Shown here in pieces: positions 8,740 through 15,869 of a stretch of 27,244 nt of DNA. The notes beneath the pieces are model-generated. The model was not told the origin of the DNA and made no database searches. It saw only the letters and a list, made by a program, of their open reading frames with translations. The position numbers were made by a program, and so were the translations under genes. The DNA lies in assembly GCA_052387335.1 (NCBI GenBank), contig JBQTJH010000066.1, positions 1-27,244 of the forward strand, read 5' to 3'. The DNA is from Panacagrimonas sp052387335 (GTDB taxonomy: Bacteria > Pseudomonadota > Gammaproteobacteria > Nevskiales > Nevskiaceae). The number at the start of each line of letters is the position of its first letter. Position 1 is the stretch's first letter.

Positions 8740-9282
8740 TCAGTGACTCGATGCCGCGACAGGGGCGGCAACATCCGGGTTTTGGGTGCGCATCAGTAGC
8801 AGCGTGTAGCCGCCGCAGAACAGCGTGGTCGGGATCACCCCCGCAGCCAGGGTGAGCGCGATGTGCGGTGTGCCGATGAGCAGGTGTACGCCGATCAGCA
8901 CGCCGTAGGTCAGGCTCATGCCGCCGACGAAAGCGCACAGCGCGCGCTCGCCGGTGCTGCGGCCGAAGCCGGAACAAGCACGCATGACCGCGGTGCCGTA
9001 GACCGTCAGCAGGGTGCTCATCACCCAGTGCGTGAGCGCGATGCGTCCGGCCAGCGCCACGCCCTCGGACCAGTTCACCGCCAGTGCCCACAGCGCGTAC
9101 GCCAGCGCGCCGAGCATCGCACCGGTCCAGCCATCCATGAGCCGGCGCAGGCCGTGCTCATAGCGATGCGGTCCGGCAGAGAAAGAGAGGAGAAGCATGT
9201 AAAGAAGAAGCGTCGCCGAATGATGTTTCGGCAAGATAACGAGCGCGGCGCGCCCTGTGCGGCTTTGCGGGCGATTGGCCAT
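8740..9282 (-). CDS. Hypothetical inner-membrane protein
   Basis: About 180 residues with roughly five hydrophobic segments (for example LLLYMLLLSFSA, GALAYALWALAV, MSTLLTVYGTAVM, LTYGVLIGVHLLIG and TLFCGGYTLLLM). I do not recognise a family. The ATG at 9282 is taken as start; a GTG at 9303 in the same frame would add seven polar residues. It is the first gene of the minus-strand operon that runs to 5216 and is divergent from the hydrolase gene at 9381. The 98-base gap between them should hold both promoters, but I could not assign clear -35/-10 boxes. Confidence 0.65.
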   Translation of the reverse strand: MANRPQSRTGRAALVILPKHHSATLLLYMLLLSFSAGPHRYEHGLRRLMDGWTGAMLGALAYALWALAVNWSEGVALAGRIALTHWVMSTLLTVYGTAVMRACSGFGRSTGERALCAFVGGMSLTYGVLIGVHLLIGTPHIALTLAAGVIPTTLFCGGYTLLLMRTQNPDVAAPVAASSH

Positions 9283-9380
9283 AAACGGCGGTGACTTCGA
9301 CACGAAGCCATCGCGAAGCGCGAATTAAGGTGCCTTTCACGCCGCCGCTGCGGCGTTCGCTGTCACGGAACCGTCATGCG

Positions 9381-10199
9381 ATGAGGACCGCTTATCCCGC
9401 TTTGCTCGCCGTGCTGCTGAGTGCGGCGTGCTCCAACCCGCCGTATCCGCGCGACAGCGTCGAGACGCTTTATGCGAGCGCGCCGCAGCCGACGCTAAGG
9501 GCGCGTGAAATCGGCGGTCGGCGCTTGCATTACGCGCAGTTGGACGGCCCGGGTACGCGGCCGATTCTGTTCGTGCACGGATCGCCTGGCGACTGGAAGG
9601 CCTGGGCGCGGTATCTGGATGCGCCGGCGCTCGCGGCCTACGGCGTGCGCATCGCGATGGATCGTCCTGGCTTTGGCGGCTCCGATGCCGGCCAAGTTAT
9701 GCCCGATCTGCGCGCGCAGGCGGCACTGCTGGCGGCGCTGATTCCGCCCGGTCCGCCGGCGGTGCTGGTCGGTCATTCGCTGGGCGGGCCGGTGGTGGCC
9801 TGGATGGCGCTGGATCATCCCGACCGCGTCTGTGGTGTGGTGATGGTGGCGGGCTCGGTGGCACCGCAGCTGGAAGCGCCGCGCTGGTACAACCGTCTGG
9901 CCGACAGCGCGCTGCTGTCCTGGTTAGTGCCGCAAGAACTGCGCTGGTCCAATCAGGAGATCATGCAATTGCAAAGTGAATTGCAGCGCCTCGACGCGCA
10001 TTGGTCGCGGCTGCAAACGCCGTTGGTGGCGGTGCAGGGCATGCGCGACGAGTTGGTCGACCCACGCACTGTCGATTATCTGCAAGCTCGCGTCGTGGCC
10101 GAGCACCTCAAGCTGCGACGCGTTGTCGATCAGGGACACTTCGTGTTGTGGGACGCGCCGCAGCAGGTGCTGGACGCGATTCTCGAACTGCCGTGCTAG
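9381..10199 (+). CDS. Alpha/beta hydrolase, predicted lipoprotein
   Basis: 272 residues. The N-terminus has a short hydrophobic segment ending in LLSAAC, a plausible lipobox with Cys17 as lipidation site, so the enzyme probably sits on the periplasmic side of a membrane. Fold signatures follow: FVHGSPGDW (oxyanion-hole HG at 66-67), DRPGFGGS, nucleophile elbow GHSLGG with Ser133, a D-E-L-V-D segment (Asp223 or Asp227) and QGHFVLWD with His253 as catalytic base. The substrate is unknown; secretion argues against S-formylglutathione hydrolase. It converges with the acyltransferase gene, and the two stop codons share the CTAG at 10196-10199. Confidence 0.85.
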   Translation: MRTAYPALLAVLLSAACSNPPYPRDSVETLYASAPQPTLRAREIGGRRLHYAQLDGPGTRPILFVHGSPGDWKAWARYLDAPALAAYGVRIAMDRPGFGGSDAGQVMPDLRAQAALLAALIPPGPPAVLVGHSLGGPVVAWMALDHPDRVCGVVMVAGSVAPQLEAPRWYNRLADSALLSWLVPQELRWSNQEIMQLQSELQRLDAHWSRLQTPLVAVQGMRDELVDPRTVDYLQARVVAEHLKLRRVVDQGHFVLWDAPQQVLDAILELPC

Positions 10200-11911
10200 C
10201 CGCGCGTATCTCCGCGCGAGAACCTGGATCGCACCCGCGGCGGAATATCCGCGACTCGCACAAACACCAGACCGTCGAGTGTGTCGCCGAACGCAGCATC
10301 AACATTGAATCCGGCGAAGCGTCCATTGAGTTCCAGGTAGTGCCGCACCAGCACCGGCAAACCGCCGAGTGCAGGGTCGATGCGGCCGATCACTCTCGAT
10401 AGCAGCGAGGGATCGGCCAGCGCCGCGACTACCGGGCGCAGGCTGTGCGGCTGGCTCCGCGCGCGCAGCGGCGTGCGCGGGCGAACCAGGATTTGCAGCA
10501 GGGCGTCACCGTGGTGGCGCGACAGCGCCGCTTCCATCAAATGGCGGCCGGCGGCGCTGTAGCTCGCGCTGATGCTGACCGGCCCGAACAGACAGCGAAT
10601 CTGCGGTTGTGCGTCGAGGATCGCGGCGATGCCCGACCACAGCAGGCGCAGCGCGCGAAAGCTGCGCTGCCATTCCGGCCGCACGAACGAGCGTCCCAAT
10701 TCGATGGCCGGGCCGATGCGCTCGAGCAGCCGCGCATCGAAGTCGAACAGCGTGTGCGTGTATAGCGCTTGCGGGCGAACCTCAGCACCGAGCGCGGCGG
10801 TGAAGCCGAGCCGATACGCGCCGATCAGTTCGCGCCGCGCGTGATGCCATAGAAACAGGTGTTGATAGCGGGCATCGAAGTCGTCCAGATCGGTGGCGCG
10901 GCCGCTGCCTTCACCGACCTGACGAAAACTCAGTTCGCGCAGGCGGCCGATCTCGTTCAAGGTTTCTGGAATCTGCGCGGCGCTGGCCAGGAACACCGAG
11001 TAGTCGTCCTGTTCGATGAGCCGGCACGAGGCCGGCAGCAGCGCCAGCTCCTGCGCCAGCCGTTCGGGTGATCGCGGCGGTGCCAGTGCCACCTGCGTGT
11101 GCGTCACCGGAACGCGCGCGTCGCGGCCGAGCGCGTCGCTGAGCAGGCGCAGGTAGGCGGTCTGCGCGGCGGTGTCGAGTCGCGCCAGTTCACTTGCGGG
11201 TACCGGCTCGCCGAGGCGCAGATGCAGCTCGTGTCCGCGCGCGTTCAACAGGTCGCGCGCCAGGCAAGCCGTGCGCAGCCGTGGATGCAGCAGGCCGGCC
11301 AATAGCGAACGCCAGCGCGCGCGGCCTTCGATATGCACCGGTAACACCGCCGCGCCGCTGCGCCGGGCGAGCAGCGCCACGCTCTGCGCCCAGGGCCGAT
11401 CAGTGACGCGCCCTGGTCCCAGCTCGATGCGACTGACCTCGCCGGCAGGAAATACGATCAACGCGCCGCCGGCCGACAAATGTCGCAGCGCGGCGCGCAC
11501 ACCGCCCAGGCTGGCGCCCGCACGGAAGACATCGACCGGTGCAATCAGCGGCGCGAGTTCCGGAATGCTGCGCAGCAAGGTATTGGCGAGCAGCAGCACG
11601 TCCGGGCGTCGCTGCAATAGCAGATCGGCCAGCACCAGGCCGTCGGCGGCGCCGAAGGGATGATTGGCCACCACGATCAACGCGCCCTGCGCGGGAATGT
11701 CTTCGACCCCACCGGACAGCACGCGGTAGCGCAGGCCGAGTCGCCGCAGCGCGAAGCGCAGGAACGCACTCGGCGTAAGCGCGGCGGGCCGCGCGCGATA
11801 CCAGCGTTCGAGTTGCGCCAGCCCGGTGAGCTGCTCGATCAGCGTCGACAGCCAGCCCAGGCCCAGCGGCCGGGGCAGGCGCATGACGACGCTATCGCGT
11901 GCAGGATTCAT
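10196..11911 (-). CDS. Two-domain acyltransferase (PlsC-like + OlsB/GNAT-like), resembles OlsF
   Basis: About 571 residues from the ATG at 11911. An in-frame GTG at 11968 is less likely because a strong hairpin (11973-11994) lies just before it. The N-terminal half is a PlsC-type acyltransferase: ANHPFGAADG at 82-91 (His84 and Asp90, one residue longer than the usual H-x4-D spacing) and VFPAGEVSR, equivalent to the acceptor-binding FPEG motif. The C-terminal half resembles ornithine/hemolysin-type N-acyltransferases (OlsB), with YSVFLASAAQIPE, RELSFRQVGEGSGRATDLD, IGAYRLGF and LGRSFVRPEWQRS. This two-domain order is that of OlsF, which makes ornithine lipids by N-acylation (C-terminal domain) and O-acylation (N-terminal domain). 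The function here is inferred from architecture only. Confidence 0.8.
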   Translation of the reverse strand: MNPARDSVVMRLPRPLGLGWLSTLIEQLTGLAQLERWYRARPAALTPSAFLRFALRRLGLRYRVLSGGVEDIPAQGALIVVANHPFGAADGLVLADLLLQRRPDVLLLANTLLRSIPELAPLIAPVDVFRAGASLGGVRAALRHLSAGGALIVFPAGEVSRIELGPGRVTDRPWAQSVALLARRSGAAVLPVHIEGRARWRSLLAGLLHPRLRTACLARDLLNARGHELHLRLGEPVPASELARLDTAAQTAYLRLLSDALGRDARVPVTHTQVALAPPRSPERLAQELALLPASCRLIEQDDYSVFLASAAQIPETLNEIGRLRELSFRQVGEGSGRATDLDDFDARYQHLFLWHHARRELIGAYRLGFTAALGAEVRPQALYTHTLFDFDARLLERIGPAIELGRSFVRPEWQRSFRALRLLWSGIAAILDAQPQIRCLFGPVSISASYSAAGRHLMEAALSRHHGDALLQILVRPRTPLRARSQPHSLRPVVAALADPSLLSRVIGRIDPALGGLPVLVRHYLELNGRFAGFNVDAAFGDTLDGLVFVRVADIPPRVRSRFSRGDTRG

Positions 11912-11972
11912 GGGTGGTGGTGCGGTGATCGCTGGGCTCGCGCGGACGCGCCGCGGGTAGGTCAGCACGGTA

Positions 11973-11994
11973 AGCGCCGCGCGTCAGCGGCGCT
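11973..11994. terminator. Hairpin between the regulator and acyltransferase genes
   Basis: Perfect 8-bp arms AGCGCCGC and GCGGCGCT around a six-base loop, in the gap between two minus-strand genes. There is no T-tract on the minus strand, so it may be a weak terminator or only a stable leader hairpin. Its position argues against use of the GTG at 11968. Confidence 0.35.
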
Positions 11995-12092
11995 GTTTCC
12001 GAAACCCCGCGATTCGTGTCCGACACGCCGCGCGTGCTCAAGCGTCGACAAGGAGCGACGCAGCCACCACCCGACGTCTGCGCGGAGTTTTC

Positions 12093-13160
12093 TCAGACCC
12101 GGAACGCCTCACCGAGCTTGAGCGTGGATCCCGAAGCCATTGCGTCGTAACCGGGCAGGGCATTGATGACCGCACGAAATTCGGCGCTGCGCAGTTCTTC
12201 CAGCACCGAGCCCATGGTGGGCGAGTTCAGATAGTCCGCGCGGCAGGCGAAGAAATAGCGCTCTGAAACCAGCGGCAGAAAATCCAGGCCGAAGCGCTGC
12301 GCCGGTGTTTCCACGCCAAAGCCGGCGTCGGCCATGCCGCTGGCGATATAGGCGGCCACTGCGGCGTGGGTGAACTCGTGCGTGTCATAGCCGGGGATGC
12401 GACGTGGGTCGACCTTCTCCTGCTTCAACATCAGATCAATCAGCAAGCGCGTTCCAGCTCCGGGCTGGCGGTTTACGAAGCGCACGTCCGCGTGAGTCAG
12501 ATCGCTTAGACCGCGTAGCTGCTTGGGATTGCCACGCGCCGTCATCAGCCCCTGACGTCGCGTCGCAAGCAGAATCAGTCGCAGGTCGGCGCTGCCCAGA
12601 TCGCGCCGGTAGCCGGCGAGCATCGGCGCCTCGTAAATACCCAGCGGCACATGGAAGCCCGCCATGTCGCAGCCGCCGCGCGCCAGCGCATGCACCGCTT
12701 CCAGGCTCGTGCAGTACTTCAGGTCCAGTGGAATATGCTGATCGTGAAAGCGACGGCGCAGCGCTTCCACGGCGAAGCCATGACTGGCATGCAGGCGCAG
12801 AATGCCCTGCGAATGGCTGATCGCGCGCTCGATCTCCGCTTCAAGTTCCGACGCCAGCGAATCGAACACCGGCGTCAGCCGCGCGGCGATGCGGCGATCC
12901 GCCCACACCAGCTTCTCGCCCAGCGTGCTCAGCACCGCGCCCTTGCCGCGGCGGCTTTCCACCAGTGGCAGGCCGAACGCACGCTGGCCTTCGCGCAGCA
13001 CGCCCCAGGCGTAGCGATACGACAGGTTCATGCGTTTGCAGGCGGCGGCCAAGGTGCCGGATTCGTGGATGTGCACCAGCAGTTCGATCAGTCGCGGCAG
13101 CACTGCCGCGTCTTCGCCACGGTCCAGCTGCCACTGTGGTTTGATCGAGATGCGGAACAT
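12093..13160 (-). CDS. Transcriptional regulator: ModE-type HTH plus PBP-like domain, likely fds regulator
   Basis: 355 residues from the ATG at 13160. Residues about 20-90 match the winged-helix domain of ModE: LLVHIHESGTLAAACKRMNLSYRYAW, then AFGLPLVESRRGKGAVLSTLGEKL. Residues about 130-330 form a periplasmic-binding-protein-like domain (PF12727-like), with LRLHASHGFAVEALRRRF, a LEAVHALARGGCDMAGFH segment and FVNRQPGAGTRLLIDLML. There is no signal peptide, so it acts in the cytoplasm. ModE proteins respond to molybdate, and Fds is a molybdenum enzyme, so molybdate, tungstate or a C1 ligand are reasonable effectors (inference). It is divergent from fdsG, with a palindromic candidate operator at 13172-13193. 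In Cupriavidus the equivalent fdsR is described as LysR-type. Confidence 0.82.
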   Translation of the reverse strand: MFRISIKPQWQLDRGEDAAVLPRLIELLVHIHESGTLAAACKRMNLSYRYAWGVLREGQRAFGLPLVESRRGKGAVLSTLGEKLVWADRRIAARLTPVFDSLASELEAEIERAISHSQGILRLHASHGFAVEALRRRFHDQHIPLDLKYCTSLEAVHALARGGCDMAGFHVPLGIYEAPMLAGYRRDLGSADLRLILLATRRQGLMTARGNPKQLRGLSDLTHADVRFVNRQPGAGTRLLIDLMLKQEKVDPRRIPGYDTHEFTHAAVAAYIASGMADAGFGVETPAQRFGLDFLPLVSERYFFACRADYLNSPTMGSVLEELRSAEFRAVINALPGYDAMASGSTLKLGEAFRV

Positions 13161-13171
13161 GGGGGTCAGAA

Positions 13172-13193
13172 TATCGGCTTTATTGAGCCGATA
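13172..13193. promoter_or_regulatory. Candidate operator palindrome in the regulator/fds divergent region
   Basis: TATCGGCT, spacer TTATTG, AGCCGATA: perfect 8-bp arms, 12 bases before the regulator start codon. A TTGACT that could serve as its -35 box lies at 13199-13204 on minus, so binding here would overlap the regulator promoter and suggest autoregulation. It is a plausible target for the adjacent ModE/PBP-type protein. Confidence 0.55.
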
Positions 13194-13273
13194 GTAGTAG
13201 TCAAGCAGTGCCAATTGTTGGCCTGAGAAGCCCAAGCAAATACGCTGTGCGCGAGAATAAGTCTGTAAACCCT

Positions 13274-13296
13274 AATCGGCTCTACGACCTCCGATA
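13274..13296. promoter_or_regulatory. Second, degenerate copy of the candidate operator upstream of fdsG
   Basis: ATCGG (13275-13279) and CCGAT (13291-13295) are separated by 11 bases, against 10 bases between the same core arms in the 13172-13193 palindrome. The left half keeps the longer ATCGGCT match. It lies 20 bases before the fdsG start, where bound protein could control the fds promoter or leader. Confidence 0.4.
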
Positions 13297-13315
13297 CCGC
13301 AAGCCCGAAGCCAGC

Positions 13316-13834
13316 ATGAAGATGCGAAACCGCGTGATTCCGATCCAGGCAGAGCCCGGCGCTGCGCTGCCGGCGACGCAGCGCGAGGCGGTGCGCGAGG
13401 CCCTGGCAGCGAATCGGGACAGGCCGGGCGCGCTATTGCCAGTGCTGCATGCGGTGCAGGACGCGCTGGGCTACGTGCCCAAGGACGCCATCGCGCTGAT
13501 CGCGTTTGATCTGAATCTGTCCCGCGCCGAGGTACACGGAGTTGTCAGTTTTTATCACGGGTTTCGCCAGCAAGCGCCCGGCCGCCATGTCGTGCACCTC
13601 TGTCGCGCCGAGGCCTGCCAGGCGGTGGGCGCGGTCGCGCTGGAAGCGCACGCGAAGCAGGCGCTGGGCGTGGAGTTTCACGGCACCACGAGCGACGGAG
13701 CGGTGACTTTGGAACCGGTGTACTGCCTGGGCAATTGCGCACTCGGGCCCAGCGTGTTGGTCGATGGTGATCGCCTGTGCGGCCGCGTGACGCCCGCGCG
13801 CTTCGACCAACTGCTGGGAGACCTGCGCGCGTGA
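13316..13834 (+). CDS. fdsG: NAD-dependent formate dehydrogenase gamma subunit
   Basis: A 172-residue NuoE-like subunit carrying one [2Fe-2S] cluster in the thioredoxin-like fold. The ligands are visible as HLCRAEAC (Cys96, Cys101) and VYCLGNC (Cys137, Cys141). It relays electrons within the cytoplasmic FdsGBA diaphorase module, between the Mo subunit and the NAD+ site. ATG 13316 is chosen; a second ATG two codons later (13322) is possible. Its TGA overlaps the GTG start of fdsB, so translation is coupled. It is the first gene of the operon, divergent from the ModE/PBP regulator. Confidence 0.93.
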   Translation: MKMRNRVIPIQAEPGAALPATQREAVREALAANRDRPGALLPVLHAVQDALGYVPKDAIALIAFDLNLSRAEVHGVVSFYHGFRQQAPGRHVVHLCRAEACQAVGAVALEAHAKQALGVEFHGTTSDGAVTLEPVYCLGNCALGPSVLVDGDRLCGRVTPARFDQLLGDLRA

Positions 13835-15372
13835 AACCCATCCGCGTCTTCGTGCCGCGCGATGCGGCAGCGCTGTCGGTTGGCGCGGACGAGATCGCGC
13901 ATGCGCTTGTCGCGCAGGCCCGTCCGCGCGGCGTGGAGATTGAACTGGTCCGCAACGGTACCCGCGGCATGCTGTGGCTGGAACCGCTGGTCGAGGTCGA
14001 GACCGCGCAGGGCCGCATCGCCTACGGGCCCGTGACCTTGGACAGCCTGCCCGGCCTGTTCGATGCGGATTTTCTGCACGGCGGTGCGCATCCGCTGAAT
14101 CTGGGTCTGACCGAGCAGATTCCGTACTTCGCAAAACAGCAGCGCCTCACGTTCGCGCGCTGTGGTGTCGAAGATCCGCTGAACCTGGACGCTTACCGCA
14201 CGCAAGATGGATTCAAGGGACTGGATCGCGCGCTGATGATGGAGCCGGGAGCCATCGTGATGGCGGTGACGGAGTCCGGCCTGCGCGGTCGCGGTGGTGC
14301 GGCGTTTCCGGCCGGCATCAAGTGGCAGACCGTGCTGAACGCGCCGGCTGATCAGAAGTACATCGTCTGCAATGCCGATGAGGGCGACTCCGGCACATTC
14401 TCGGATCGCATGATCATGGAGGGCGATCCGTTTGTGCTCATCGAGGGCATGACCATCGCCGGCATCGCGACCGGCGCGACTCGGGGATATATCTATCTGC
14501 GCAGCGAGTACCCGCATGCGCACCGAAGCTTGAACGCGGCGATCACCCTCGCGCGTGAGGCCGGGTATCTCGGCCCTGACATTCGCGGCACAGGAATCAG
14601 CTTCGAACTTGAGGTGCGCCTTGGCGCCGGCGCCTACATCTGTGGCGAGGAAACGTCCCTGCTCGAATCGCTGGAAGGCAAGCGCGGCCAGGTGCGCTTC
14701 AAGCCGCCGCTGCCGGCGATCTCCGGCCTGTGGGCCAAACCCACGATCATCAACAACGTCATCACGCTCGCCTCAGTGCCAGTGATTCTCGACCGCGGCG
14801 CGGCGCATTACCGTGACTACGGCATGGGCCGCTCGCGCGGCACCTTGCCGATCCAGCTCACCGGCAACATCAAGCGTGGCGGGCTGGTGGAACTCGCGTT
14901 CGGTGTGACCCTGCGCGAACTGCTGTACGACTTCGGCGGCGGCTCGCTCAGTGGAAGGCCGATCCGTGCGGTGCAGGTCGGCGGGCCACTGGGCGCGTAC
15001 CTGCCGGAATCCCAGTTCGACACGAAGCTGGATTACGAGGCCTTCGCGGCCGTCGGCGCGATGCTCGGCCACGGCGGCATCGTGGTGTTCGACGACAGCG
15101 TCGACATGGCCGCGCAGGCGCGCTACGCGATGGAGTTCTGCGCGCTGGAGTCTTGCGGCAAATGCACGCCCTGCCGGATCGGCTCCACGCGCGGGGTCGA
15201 GGTGATCGACCGGCTCGTTGCGGGTGTGGAGTCGCAGAAACAGGAAGCGGTTTTGCGCGACCTGTGCGAAACCATGACGCACGGCTCGCTGTGCGCACTC
15301 GGCGGGCTGACGCCGTACCCGGTGCTGTCGGCGCTGAATCATTTTCCGGCGGACTTTACGCAGGCGCGATAG
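13831..15372 (+). CDS. fdsB: NAD-dependent formate dehydrogenase beta subunit (FMN/NAD+ site)
   Basis: A 513-residue NuoF-like subunit that passes electrons from formate to NAD+. A thioredoxin-like N-terminal extension (about 1-100) is typical of FdsB. The flavin/NAD core shows SGLRGRGGAAFPAGIKW (149-165), NADEGDSGTFSDR (181-193) and YICGEETSLLESLEGKRG. The [4Fe-4S] ligands are SCGKCTPCR (Cys442, Cys445, Cys448) and Cys488. It starts with GTG in the GTGA overlap with fdsG. Its TAG stop is followed at the next base by the inverted-repeat cassette, so the normally tight fdsB-fdsA junction is stretched to about 500 bases. Confidence 0.94.
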   Translation: MKPIRVFVPRDAAALSVGADEIAHALVAQARPRGVEIELVRNGTRGMLWLEPLVEVETAQGRIAYGPVTLDSLPGLFDADFLHGGAHPLNLGLTEQIPYFAKQQRLTFARCGVEDPLNLDAYRTQDGFKGLDRALMMEPGAIVMAVTESGLRGRGGAAFPAGIKWQTVLNAPADQKYIVCNADEGDSGTFSDRMIMEGDPFVLIEGMTIAGIATGATRGYIYLRSEYPHAHRSLNAAITLAREAGYLGPDIRGTGISFELEVRLGAGAYICGEETSLLESLEGKRGQVRFKPPLPAISGLWAKPTIINNVITLASVPVILDRGAAHYRDYGMGRSRGTLPIQLTGNIKRGGLVELAFGVTLRELLYDFGGGSLSGRPIRAVQVGGPLGAYLPESQFDTKLDYEAFAAVGAMLGHGGIVVFDDSVDMAAQARYAMEFCALESCGKCTPCRIGSTRGVEVIDRLVAGVESQKQEAVLRDLCETMTHGSLCALGGLTPYPVLSALNHFPADFTQAR

Positions 15373-15419
15373 AAGCAACGGCTAACGCAAAGGCGCAAAG
15401 GCAAAAGAAAGGACGCGAA
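15373..15419. repeat. Left inverted-repeat arm of the GxxExxY cassette
   Basis: Built from near-tandem AACGCAAAGGCGCAAAGG units. It matches the right arm (15802-15848) in reverse complement and the left arm of the element at 18750 directly. It supplies AAAGGA upstream of the GTG start of the enclosed gene, so it probably doubles as its ribosome binding site. Confidence 0.85.
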
Positions 15420-15797
15420 GTGGAGGAGAACGAGCTATCAAATGAAGTCATCGGCGCGGCCATCGAGGTCCACCGGCATTTGGGCGTCGGGTTGCTCGAA
15501 TCGGCCTATGAGCACGCGCTGGCGATTGAACTTGAGCAGCGCGGCGTGGCGTATCAAAGACAGCTCGCGCTGCCTGCAAGCTATAAGGGTATTGCGCTCA
15601 ATGACGCCTATCGCCTCGATTTATTGGTCGGAGGTCTGGTCATCGTGGAGATCAAGGCGATTGCTTCTGTCGGTCCGATTCACTCGGCGCAGTTGCTCAC
15701 CTATCTCAGGCTCTCAGGGCTTCGGCTCGGCCTGTTGCTCAACTTCAACTCGGATTCGATGCGCGCAGGCATCAAGCGTGTCGTGAACCACTTGTGA
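15420..15797 (+). CDS. GxxExxY family protein (PD-(D/E)XK-like)
   Basis: A 125-residue member of a small family of unknown role. The defining motif is GLLESAY (Gly24, Glu27, Tyr30). A later block, YRLDLLVGGLVIVEIKA, provides Asp67 and Glu77-x-Lys79 in the arrangement of PD-(D/E)XK nuclease folds, followed by QLLTYL. GTG at 15420 is preferred, with AAGGA 6-7 bases upstream. It fills the inverted-repeat cassette almost exactly, ending just before the right arm, and lies in the direction of fds transcription. It is unrelated to formate metabolism and is best read as a passenger of a selfish or domesticated element. Confidence 0.85.
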   Translation: MEENELSNEVIGAAIEVHRHLGVGLLESAYEHALAIELEQRGVAYQRQLALPASYKGIALNDAYRLDLLVGGLVIVEIKAIASVGPIHSAQLLTYLRLSGLRLGLLLNFNSDSMRAGIKRVVNHL

Positions 15798-15801
15798 TTT
15801 C

Positions 15802-15848
15802 TTTGCGTCCTTTCTTTTCCCTTTGCGCCTTTGCGTTAGCCGTTGCTT
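15802..15848. repeat. Right inverted-repeat arm of the GxxExxY cassette
   Basis: CTTTGCGTCCTTTCTTTTCC onward, ending GCCGTTGCTT. This is the reverse complement of 15373-15419 apart from two bases. It ends 21 bases before the fdsA start codon. Confidence 0.85.
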
Positions 15849-15869
15849 GACGAGCCGAGGACCCGAGCC

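Larger units (their letters stand above)
15373..15848. mobile_element. Inverted-repeat cassette carrying a GxxExxY gene, inserted between fdsB and fdsA
   Basis: The left arm (15373-15419) begins AAGCAACGGCTAACGCAAAG. The right arm (15802-15848) is its reverse complement over about 47 bases with only two visible differences. Between the arms lies a single gene, the GxxExxY protein at 15420. No obvious target-site duplication flanks the arms. Absence of a transposase means mobility is inferred from structure, from the interruption of a conserved operon and from a related copy at 18750. Confidence 0.7.

Noticed and set aside
9381..10199. S-formylglutathione hydrolase
   Set aside because: The protein has a lipobox and lacks esterase-D-like features; it is a generic alpha/beta hydrolase far from frmA.
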